64,000 bases of DNA from Macropodus opercularis. Lineage: Eukaryota > Chordata > Actinopteri > Anabantiformes > Osphronemidae. Where the stretch lies: the NCBI GenBank assembly GCA_030770545.1, contig CM061098.1, positions 1,588,001 to 1,652,000 of the forward strand. The letters are read 5' to 3'. The position numbers and the translations under genes are program-made. Shown here one piece after another: positions 24,517 through 35,000 of the stretch. Each line of letters starts with the position of its first letter. Within the stretch, counting starts at the first letter, position 1. The notes below the pieces were generated by a model, which saw only the letters and a program-made list of their open reading frames with translations, had not been told where the DNA came from and did not search any database.

Positions 24517-26018
24517 GATCGGGACTGGCTGACTGTTTGAAATAACAGAGAGAACAGACTGATTCTACTGACCATCCCACATTTTAAGCAAAAACCAAGT
24601 GTTGTTCTGCCTAACTAACCTCACAGGGGGCTGTGGGTTATTAGTGCTATTGTACGGACGTTAGGCCCCACAACCACTTCCTCGCGACCTGCTGTCATTA
24701 ATGAGCTGGATTTTATTAAACAAATATGTTGTAATGCTGTAAATACAGACTTCTAGCAGTTACAGTAGTTGCATAGGATCATTTTACAGAGAACATGCAG
24801 TCAGTGGAAAGGTCCGTCATTTAGATGGGAATGAACAGTTGCCCTTCTCACCAGCCTCGGATCGCTGTACGTTGGGTGTCTGCTCAGTTGTATTCTGAAA
24901 AGACCTTGAGGCCGTTTTTCTGCTACTGAAACACTTCAAGGGAGGGTCAACCACTTATTAAACTCAAGAGCTCAGTACTTTATCTACCAGCACGTTTAAC
25001 GTTTAATTTAATTAAGTCTTTTGTTCTTCTACAGTGTCACTGTAGAGAACAGAAACATCATGTTCATCTTTCTTGGATGATTAGATAATATTTTATGAGC
25101 CGCTAATGCAGTAATCCTGGTTATCAGCATCATTGTTGTCCTGCCATCGCTGTTATTTATCATACTGCCTTCTGTTCATAGTAACATAGTCATCTTGTGG
25201 CTTTTTCACCTCTGTGGCCGTGTTACGCTGGCTTTGATGGTGAGGTCCATCTTTTTTTTGTACATTGAGCTTTAAGCAGTCAGAGCAACTCGCTGCAGTG
25301 TGCTTCACTACAGCAATGCCCACATAAAGGCCTCAGTGTGAACGGAGGTTGAGCAGGAGCATTACCAAGGTTGGGCCTGACTGTGTGGCATGACTCTGCA
25401 TGTTGGTGACATTTGGCTGAGCCATTTCTCATGTTGCATCAGTATACAGATAAGACTCGCTCATACAGTTTACCCTGCGTGATCCTTAGTCATAAAGGAG
25501 CTAATAATAACCTGGACACGTTTTACACATTCAATCAATCCTTCACAAGGAGCAATTTATACAATGCAACCAAATCTAGAAAGTGCCTCACAAGCAGAAA
25601 AATTACAAAACATCATGGTTATTGGTCCTGATGTCATATCATAAATAAAGATCTATCTAATCTAATCTAATCTAATCTAATATCAGGGGGCTGAGCGCCT
25701 CCATCCACTGATTTACAGAGTCGAGCATCTGTTTGAGCTTCTCATGCTCGAAATCTCCCGTTTTCCTTAAATCGCTTCAAGGTAACAAATGCAGGAGTTG
25801 TCGGCGAAGTTAACGGAGCAGTTACCAGCTATGAATGGTCCCATTGTGAGCTGTCAACGTGGACACTAGTTGGTGTTAGTAGAAACTTCGGCCAAACTAA
25901 AGTACAACCGTTCGGTCCATTTGACCGTTAAAGTTACATTTTCATAATGTGCAGAGTTACAGACCTGAGCCCGAACCGGTCGCTGTTAGGAAGCTGCGGA
26001 GCCTGACTTCAGACTCAC
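24517..26018 (-). other. slc26a2: slc26a2 5' UTR remnant and first intron (inferred)
   Basis: A plausible acceptor (TTTCAAACAG on the - strand) ends at 24,533. This leaves 16 bases of 5'UTR, 24,517-24,532, before the ATG. Upstream, a consensus donor GTGAGT at 26,018-26,013 would end a non-coding first exon. Between them lies 1.5 kb without coding potential, containing the (TAATC)n tail at about 25,655. The mammalian gene also begins with a non-coding exon, as I recall. Transcript data are needed to confirm the pairing. Confidence 0.5.
25655..25683 (+). repeat. (TAATC)n short tandem repeat after an AATAAA-rich stretch
   Basis: Five to six ATCTA/TAATC units directly follow ATAAATAAAGATC. A 3' tail of short tandem units after an A-rich stretch is a common ending of fish non-LTR retroposons. 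The preceding 250 bp shows no recognisable reverse transcriptase, so at most this is a truncated copy. Confidence 0.6.
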
Positions 26019-26110
26019 CGACGTCCTTTCCGCCTCATGTTTACCTAAGCCTGTAGCTCCGTGCGTGATGACGTGGCGCGGGACGCGTCGTTTACGTCAC
26101 GTGACCTGTA
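26019..26110 (-). promoter_or_regulatory. slc26a2: slc26a2 promoter and non-coding first exon (inferred)
   Basis: This is a CpG-rich patch in AT-rich surroundings, ending in a consensus donor for the - strand transcript. It carries TGACGTGG (26,069-26,076, a UPRE/CRE-like site). It also carries TTACGTCA overlapping the perfect palindrome GTCACGTGAC (26,096-26,105, the CLEAR/E-box form bound by MITF/TFE and USF factors). Only 1.5 kb separates it from the start codon. The transcription start is inferred, not seen. Confidence 0.5.
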
Positions 26111-26283
26111 GCTACAAAGATGCTCTGTGCGCGTAAGATGAGTCGCTGTGCAGCGAAACGAAACCGTGGAAAACAAGACTGTTGAAATCAAACCATCGGG
26201 AAGAAGAAAACAAGAAGCTTCGTTAATGGGCAAAACTCACAACGTTTTCCCAATTTACGTATCTAGAACTGACTCCAGGCATA

Positions 26284-28155
26284 AAACATTACACCGAACA
26301 ACTAGATGAGATGTATAAGATAGATGAGATGTATAAGCTATTTTAGATTTATAAGCTATATGAGATATATAAACTAGATGAGATGTATAAGCTATTTTAG
26401 ATTTATAAGCTATATGAGATGTATAAGCTAGATGAGATGTATAAGCTATATGAGATATATAAGCTAGATGAGATGTATAAGCTATATGAGATATATAAGC
26501 TACATGAGATGTATAAGCTATATGAGATGTATAAGCTATATGAGATGTATAAGCTATTTTAGATTTATTAGCTATATGAGATATATAAACTAGATGAGAT
26601 ATATAAGCTAGATGAGATGTATAAGCTATATGAGATGTATAAGCTATTTTAGATTTATTAGCTATATGAGATATATAAACTAGATGAGATATATAAGCTA
26701 GATGAGATGTATAAGCTATATGAGATGTATAAGCTATTTTAGATTTATTAGCTATATGAGATATATAAACTAGATGAGATGTATAAGCTAGATGAGATGT
26801 ATAAGCTATTTTAGATTTAGAAGCTATATGAGATGTATAGGCTATTTTAGATTTATAAGCTATATGAGATATATAAACTAGATGAGATGTATAAGCTATT
26901 TGAGATATATAAGTTATTTGAGATTTATAAGCTATATGAGATGTATAAGCTATTTTAGATTTATAAGCTATATGAGATATATAAACTAGATGAGATGTAT
27001 AAGCTAGATGAGATGTATAAGCTATTTTAGATTTATAAGCTATATGAGATGTATAAGCTATTTTAGATTTATAAGCTATATGAGATATATAAACTAGATG
27101 AGATGTATAAGCTATTTTAGATTTAGAAGCTATATGAGATGTATAGGCTATTTTAGATTTATAAGCTATATGAGATATATAAACTAGATGAGATGTATAA
27201 GCTATTTTAGATTTATAAGCTATATGAGATGTATAAGCTATTTTAGATTTATAAGCTATATGAGATATATAAACTAGATGAGATGTATAAGCTATTTTAG
27301 ATTTATAAGCTATATGAGATGTATAAGCTAGATGAGATGTATAAGCTATATGAGATATATAAGCTAGATGAGATGTATAAGCTATATGAGATGTATAAGC
27401 TATATGAGATGTATAAGCTATTTTAGATTTATTAGCTATATGAGATATATAAACTAGATGAGATATATAAGCTAGATGAGATGTATAAGCTATATGAGAT
27501 GTATAAGCTATTTTAGATTTATTAGCTATATGAGATATATAAACTAGATGAGATGTATAAGCTATTTGAGATATATAAGTTATTTGAGATTTATAAGCTA
27601 TATGAGATGTATAAGCTATTTTAGATTTATAAGCTATATGAGATATATAAACTAGATGAGATGTATAAGCTAGATGAGATGTATAAGCTATTTTAGATTT
27701 AGAAGCTATATGAGATGTATAGGCTATTTTAGATTTATAAGCTATATGAGATATATAAACTAGATGAGATGTATAAGCTATTTTAGATTTATAAGCTATA
27801 TGAGATGTATAAGCTAGATGAGATGTATAAGCTATTTTAGATTTATAAGCTATATGAGATGTATAAGCTATTTTAGATTTATAAGCTATATGAGATGTAT
27901 AAGCTATTTTAGATTTATAAGCTATATGAGATATATAAACTAGATGAGATGTATAAGCTATTTTAGATTTATAAGCTATATGAGATGTATAAGCTATTTT
28001 AGATTTAGAAGCTATATGAGATATATAAACTAGATGAGATGTATAAGCTAGATGAGATGTATAAGGTATATGAGATGTATAAGCTATATGAGATGTATAA
28101 GCTATATGAGATGTATAAGCTATATGAGATGTATAAGCTATATGAGATGTATAAG
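26284..28155. repeat. minisatellite, about 100 units of 18 bp
   Basis: This is about 1.87 kb of head-to-tail 18-bp units related to TATATGAGATGTATAAGC. At least four unit types recur: TAGATGAGATGTATAAGC, TATTTTAGATTTATAAGC, TATATGAGATATATAAAC and the plain unit. They are arranged in recurring 3-4-unit blocks (54-72 bp), which implies higher-order amplification. The array lies between the divergent slc26a2 promoter and the pde6a 5' end. Unit length is preserved throughout, so one minus-strand frame (about A-Y-T/K/I-S-H/K-I per unit) has no stop across the array. It also has no ATG, and I do not call it a gene. Confidence 0.97.
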
Positions 28156-28597
28156 TCTGCTGGGAGATGCAAATAAGTGCAATAAAAACAAATTGATCAA
28201 TGAGGCTTAACGCCAGTTAATATTGATGAGGATTTTGTAACTTGCTGTTAGAGCTAATGTCAGTTCTGTAGGTGCAGCGATGGAACAGACTTGGCAGTAA
28301 CGTTCCTCTAGTTTCACATTGTAAACTGCAGCGTTGGGTTTGACTGCTCATGTTTGCCTCACATCTGCCTTCTAAGAATCCATGTTACAAAGTCTCATAT
28401 GTGCCCCAATGACATGTGATGTGTCGCTACTGCAACACACACCAGTTTTTCATCACTTCACAGTAATAGAAGTGTCACGACACTGCAGTCCTTACGGGTG
28501 AATGGTGTCCTGTGGTGAGTAAACATTGAGAGGTATTGTAATCTTAGTAATTGGATGCAAGCTTATGTCCACACATGACCATTTAAAGCCATCCTGA

Positions 28598-28684
28598 TAA
28601 TCCCTTTTCTTTTCTCCGGCAGAGTTGGCTGGCGGGACAGAAGGAGCGCACACTTCACTGGAGACGCTACAGCGACCGTCACAG
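28598..28684 (+). promoter_or_regulatory. pde6a: putative pde6a promoter or 5' non-coding exon with a CRX/OTX site
   Basis: TAATCC at 28,598-28,603 is the core bound by the photoreceptor factor CRX/OTX. It is followed by a pyrimidine-rich run ending in CAG (28,622) and by a 62-base stretch, 28,623-28,684, closed by a consensus donor GTAAAA. That stretch could be a 5'UTR exon spliced to an acceptor shortly before the ATG. Alternatively transcription could start inside it. Both readings are inference from motif spacing. Confidence 0.35.
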
Positions 28685-28919
28685 GTAAAATTCATGTGTA
28701 TTGTTGGACGACAGCTGTTATTGCTGTGACAGTACTGGTGAGATTCTCTATGAAGTAGCATTAGTTGTAGAATATGGGACATTTGGAACAATATGCAATA
28801 ATGCTAGAATATACCTGCTGTCCCAGTTCTAGCAGCTTGAACTAATTGTCAGAAAGTTTACGTATACACGATACTAACATTTTAATAAGTAGCAGAGAAA
28901 TGAAAGATGTTGATTTCTT

Positions 28920-28929
28920 GTCACGTGAC
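28920..28929. promoter_or_regulatory. GTCACGTGAC palindrome upstream of pde6a
   Basis: This is a perfect 10-bp E-box palindrome of the CLEAR type, 112 bp before the pde6a start codon. It is identical to the one in the inferred slc26a2 promoter at 26,096. Confidence 0.5.
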
Positions 28930-29041
28930 TTGTCAGGTTGCCTGTGGATAACTGTGGTAATACTTACGTTAAAGTGATGACGAATGAAGGTATTCGTTCA
29001 TTCATCGTCCACTGTAGTAATTTGAGTAACCTTTCTTTAAA

Positions 29042-32000
29042 ATGTCATCAGCAGTCATGGTGGATGCCGCGGCAGCAGAGCAGTTCCTTGATGCCAACCC
29101 ACAGTTTGCCAAGCAGTACTATGATATCAACTTCCGGCCGAAGGTCATCTCTGACCTGCTGGACAGCAACCGCAAGACTGCAGTGGACATCAGCAAGTTC
29201 CATGACCTGACGATGGTGGACGAGAGCGAGATCCTCTTTGACCTGGTGCGGGACATCCAGGACAACCTGCAGATGGAGAAGTCAGTCTTCAACCTAATGA
29301 GACACATCAGCTTCATGACGAGGGCCGACCGCATGAGTCTCTTCATGTACCGGCAGAGGAATGGTGTCGCTGAACTGGCAACAAGGTTCCTGGATGATTC
29401 TCTGAACTTTGAAAAGGGGCTTTTAACAAGTCTTGTGTAACAAATTGGTTCACACTGGGATTTAACTGCATTATGAGAATGTCTTTAGTCTCAGGAAGGG
29501 GAGGCAGAAACTGTGCAGTCAGATATATTTGAACAAACAGAGAGTTGTTGTTCTTTTTCAGTCCAAAAACCCTTCTTCATCAGTTTGATTTAAATGGGAT
29601 CCATCCACTTTACACACCTTCACACGGTTACAGTGTTTTAATGTTAAATAGAATTTTCTGTGTGTGCGTCACCTAGAGAGTAAACATTTCTGTGCCTCAC
29701 GCTGCTCACACTCAGACAAACCTTCAGAGAGAAGTATGAATGGAGGCAGATGCTGTTTTTCAGACATTTGGCAGCTTAATTATATGAGGGAAAGGCAGCT
29801 GAGGAAATCCCAGCGATACAGGTTCATGTAGTTACAGCTCGGCCGTATGGACACGCACAGTCCCACTGTTGACGGGCTCAGCAGTGGTTTCGAGTAGAGC
29901 TGCACAACGACAAACACCTTTTCTGACCCACTTTAAGTATGTATTTTTATTCCAGGTTATTCAATGTGCATAAAGACGCCGTGTTCGATGAGTGCCTGGT
30001 GCCACCTGACAGCGAGATCGTCTACCCGTTGGACATGGGCATTGTTGGCCACGTTGCATCCACCAAGAAGATGGTCAATATTCATGACGTGTCTCAGGTA
30101 CATGCACATCATTCATTTTTGTGTTAATGGACGTCCTTCCTATAATATATCTATATATTTATCGTTGTAACCGGTAAACTGTGGTCTGCCTCTTTTCTCT
30201 GTGATAAATATACATTAACACCTACAGAACACGTAGATCCTTGTCCTGCCAGTGCTCTGGCTCTGTTTGGCCTCCAGAGGGGGACGTGACACTGCTTTTT
30301 CTCTGGCACTAATTCCCTCCAACCAAAGCCTAATCTCATTATAGCCAGTCTGACATTTGAAAATAGCTGGCAAGCTTATTCCCGTGTACACTTCAAGTGT
30401 GTCATGGTACTGCAGGCCCACTGCCTTCACACCCACGCACCTCGACCACTTGCACATGAAACCAACTGCTATTGTGACATTTATATTTAATAAAGCATCA
30501 GCCCACTGCACATAACTGATGGGTACAAGTGCTTTTTCTTTTCAAGTGAGATTAGAAGGCTCGGCTTCAGATGTACCGATCAAACAGACCCAGCTTGATT
30601 GCATCCATTTGGTTTTGTCCGTCAGTTCTGGTCCCTGGTCCCTGGTCCGCCTGCGAGCCAGCATAGAACAAAGATCATTGTAATGTCCCTAACATTCATC
30701 CGTCTTGCCACAACCTCACACATGCAAACAAAACACGAGGGGAAATTTGGCTACTTGCGCATTATCAAAGGCTCCAAGCTCCAGACTCGTCGCGGCGAAG
30801 GATCGGCTAATGTTTCCCTGTAATTGTTTGGCTTTCTGATGCTAATGCTCCGTGGATGGCCTTTCAGGGTAATGCAGAGGCTGGAAATCACTGTCTCTCT
30901 GTGCTCTATTTCTGTCACAACCCAATGCAGTGCAGGCCGGTAACCAGTGAGGCTTCTTGTAGGTCGAAGGTGGGGATTAGGTTTCCCCGGGATTATGTAG
31001 GAGCTGGCAGTAACAAGCCTGCTTGTTCTCCATCGTCTGTCCCTGCCTTCCTCACAGTGAATCTAATATTTGAAGAGTGTAAATGTAATTCATAGCTCTG
31101 GCTGTTATTTAAGGTGTGGATGTTTGTGCATGTGAGGAAGGTGGAGTGTGTCAGTTGAGAAGGTTACAAATGATGCCGGTTAATCTGTCCTGAATTAGAG
31201 CGATCCCAGATTACTCCCAGAGGTCACGCAGGCCCTGAGCCATTTTCACAGACTCAGCGCTATAATACGTCTGTAATCTATTCTGTTACGCTCCATTGTT
31301 TCACATTAATGCTTTTAATTGTTCTACTACGCACAAACAATCTAAAATGGACTTAATCACTTAACATCTTAACTTAAAACTCTTATGTAATGATATCTAG
31401 ACTAAATCAGTAATCAGTAAAATATTCATCAGTTCTTCAAGATTCCTAAATTTGTTTTGTTTTTTTCAATACACGTTGACCAATCAATGAGCACTGAACC
31501 TTCCTGCGTTGCAGCATGTTTGTTAGTTCGTTTTTTTGCTTTACTTTGACTAACACCACAGTGTCTGAGGATGTGGAGCGAGTTCGGTAGAGAGGAGGCA
31601 GATAAAACACTAGAAGTAATTGTTTACTTGCATTTGCCTGCATCGTTCACCGTTCCTTTCACGGACTACACTGACCTATTGATTCCATTTCACTCAAACC
31701 AGGAAATAAGTCTGAACAAAACCTGTGCACTGCTCAGGCCTTTGTTCCATCTTGCCATCTTAATTAAAGCGGCTCTTTCTCAGTTTCACCACCATAGAAC
31801 CAGAGATAATGGAGCTTAAAAACCACTTACAGTACAACTAGTGTAATAAGTGTGTTCCTCATACACGAGTTGAAGGATGTGCTATCGAGGAGCAGGGTAG
31901 CTGCAGCTGTCACAGTGTCTCTCACCTTCTTTCTGCACAGAGCCCGTATTACAGTAACTTTGTGGACGAGCTGACGGAATATAAGACCAAAAACGTCCTC

Positions 32001-35000
32001 GCCGTCCCCATCATGAATGGTAAAGACATGGTGGCGGTCATGATGGCTGTCAACAAGCTGGACGGGCTGCACTTCAATGCCAAGGATGAAGAGGTAACAG
32101 TTGATGCTGCAGTTTCAGTCCCTGGCATAAATGTTCTCTACGTTCATTTTCTATCCATCCATCGGTTACAGGCCCAGCAACGGTTAAGTTGCTGTTAAAT
32201 GTGGTTGTGGCCTAGGAATCCAATCGCGTGCAGTCACACAGGTTCACTTATGCGCTGGTTTCTTCCAGATCTTAAACAAGTACCTGAACTTTGCCAACCT
32301 GGTCCTGAGAGTTTTCCACCTGAACTACCTTCACAACTGTGAGACCAGAAGGGGACAGGTGAGCACTTAACCCACTCTCTGCTTAGGTTAGTTAGTCGAG
32401 AGGTTGCGTTTGAAGCTTTGTTAAACTCTTTGTGGTGCAGGTGCTGCTGTGGTCAGCCAGCAAGGTGTTCGAAGAGCTGACAGACATAGAGAGGCAGTTC
32501 CACAAGGCGCTGTACACAGTCAGGGCTTTCCTCAACTGTGACCGTTACTCCGTGGGACTACTGGACATGACCAAGACCAAGGTGGGAAACCACTGACACA
32601 GATTTAGATGTAGGCCTACTCACAGATTTCAAGTTGAACGTAAAAGCAGATTATAGAGCAGTTTATTCATGAATTCTGATGCGATCGGTCTCTGTTCTCA
32701 TCCTTTGGGAAGTGAGTCCTTCAGCGTTTCTCAGTCTAACATTCACAACTTGTTTGTCTCAGTTTTGTTTTGCTTCACATTTTGTCTCACCACTAAAAGC
32801 ATCAACTGATTGTATTACAGTACCTCTGAGTATTGTGATAACCACCATAAAGGCTGACACCTAATTACAAACAGCTGCCACTTGATTCTGAACACCTGCT
32901 ATCGTCTGCCTGCACAGATGGCTGTTTGGTAACAAGATCAGGATCCGATAAATAAAGTAGTCGGGATTAGACGAACTACTTGCTAATTTTGGAATCTGTA
33001 TCTTGGAAACTACACTTTCTGAAGATGGTGTAAAATATCAGCCTGGAATTCTTGCGGCCGTGTTGAGAGTAGTTTAGTAGTTAATTGTAGATTTATGACA
33101 CACCAGGATCCTTTGTTTACCTTTTGTCTCTTTCTCTGCAGGAGTTCTTCGACATGTGGCCTGTTCTGATGGGAGACGTTCCACCTTACGATGGACCCAA
33201 AACTCCTGATGGCAGAGTGAGAGAGCGTAGCAGTGTGACGGCTCCTGCTGCTGCTCGGGCGGTGCACTCAGCATTAGAAAGCTCCTTGTCCCTCGGCATT
33301 TGCTCTAGTGTCGCTGAGTCTTTGTAGCCCACAGATGACCGTTCGTATTTCTTTAGTGATTTGCCAGTTCATCCATCGGGTCAACATTTCCAAGACATCG
33401 AAGCCTAGTGGCCCTAAAGGCCTAAAGATCTTCTAGGTTTCGAACTTAGGATCCTGTGTTTGCAGTAAACTGATTTTCACGTCATATATCTCGTGTTTTC
33501 TTCTAATGTTTGTGTTGTGTGTCTTCTGAAGGAAATTATCTTCTACAAGGTGATTGACTACATCCTCCACGGCAAAGAGGACATCAAAGTGATACCGTGA
33601 GTCTCAGCAGAGGCGTCGGTCAAGGTGTTGGTGGAAAGATTAGACACAGACAGACCTGCTGGAAGCTTCTGCTGTATTATTACAGCTGTTATAGTTTTTT
33701 AATGTTGGTGATGGTAATGATTATATTGTGCTCCTCTCTAGGAATCCTCCAGCAGATCACTGGGCCCTGGTCAGTGGTTTACCCACCTACGTAGCAGAAA
33801 CAGGACTGGTCAGTGTCTGTTTCTTTAATAGAGCTTCTAACCGTCCACCGTCCGTTTTCACTTGGCTTTGAGAGTCTAACTAATCCCACGTTTGTATGGA
33901 AAAACCTAAACCCTACAACATTACGTCGCCCGATGCTGTTTGCTGGTCTGAACGTCCTACTGGGTCCCAGCTCACTGGGAGGCCTTATTAGGAATTTTAA
34001 GTTGCAGCCAGTTACTGTAGGACACATTAATGTCTGTTAAAGGTATTGGGCGTTTGACCTTTCTGCAAATATTCAGCCACCCCGGAGCCCACACATGTAT
34101 GAATTAAACAACAGATGAATAATGAATGAGTGGCCAGTGAGCCGATTGAATACAAACGGGGACACGGTCAGCGGGAGAGTGATGAGGTTTAGTTGACTCT
34201 AATAGAATTTAATTAAGAACAGGAATCTCCATGAGGTCTGGTCGGGATTATTGCAGTTATTGTTATTGCAGATATAGATTTTACCCAACATGTTCAGAAT
34301 CACAACCTGACCTGTGGCGTCCAGTCCAGTCCTATAAAGTGGAGATTGCTGCAAGCGTTCATATCCGTTAATGTTGTTAATGTGCTGCAGCATCTTCGTT
34401 TTCAGCCTCGCGTAGCTGTGATGTATAATTGTTGGTGTGCTTTCCTCAAACCACTGAGCCTGGGGTTGCTCGTGTTTCCCTTCCCTCCTCTCCTGCCCTT
34501 TCATTTTTCGTCAGCGCACCGTTTTCCATCGTTCGTCTTCTCTTGTTTTTCCCAAACATCATTGTCCTGAACCTGTTCTCTTAACTTTCCTTTTCCAACA
34601 GATATGCAACATCATGAATGCAGCTGAGGACGAGTTTTTTAGCTTCCAGGTAAAAAGGCTGTAACATTTGGCTTTTGAATTATCATCTGCTCGTTTTATT
34701 TTCTGGTTGACACAAAACTCCACTTAAAGTAGCTGCAGTTAATTTGCCACAATACATGCAGGACAACGAAGCATCAAAACGTATACGACAACAGTCTCAG
34801 TAATAAATGATCTGTGAGGTTTTTCATGGAACTGAAATCCATCAGCTTCATTTCTTACTTGAGATGAGTCCTGGTGTTTCACAGAACTGTTCTTCATTAA
34901 AATTGGGTAGTTTCTACATAATAACTTTATAAATCACAGACGTCAGACAAGCCGCCATGGTTGATAGTGTTCCCAGTGAAACGCTGAAGGCTGCGTGTAA

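Noticed and set aside
25413..25631. Short frame before the (TAATC)n repeat as a retroposon protein
   Set aside because: No reverse transcriptase or endonuclease motif was seen. At most this is the non-coding 3' tail of a dead element.
28201..29041. Idea that the minisatellite is a CRISPR array
   Set aside because: Units are contiguous with no unique spacers, and the host is a vertebrate.
33400..33460. tRNA-like GGTTTCGAACTTAGGATCC stretch in pde6a intron 6
   Set aside because: It resembles a T-loop, but no acceptor stem, A-box or anticodon arm could be folded around it.
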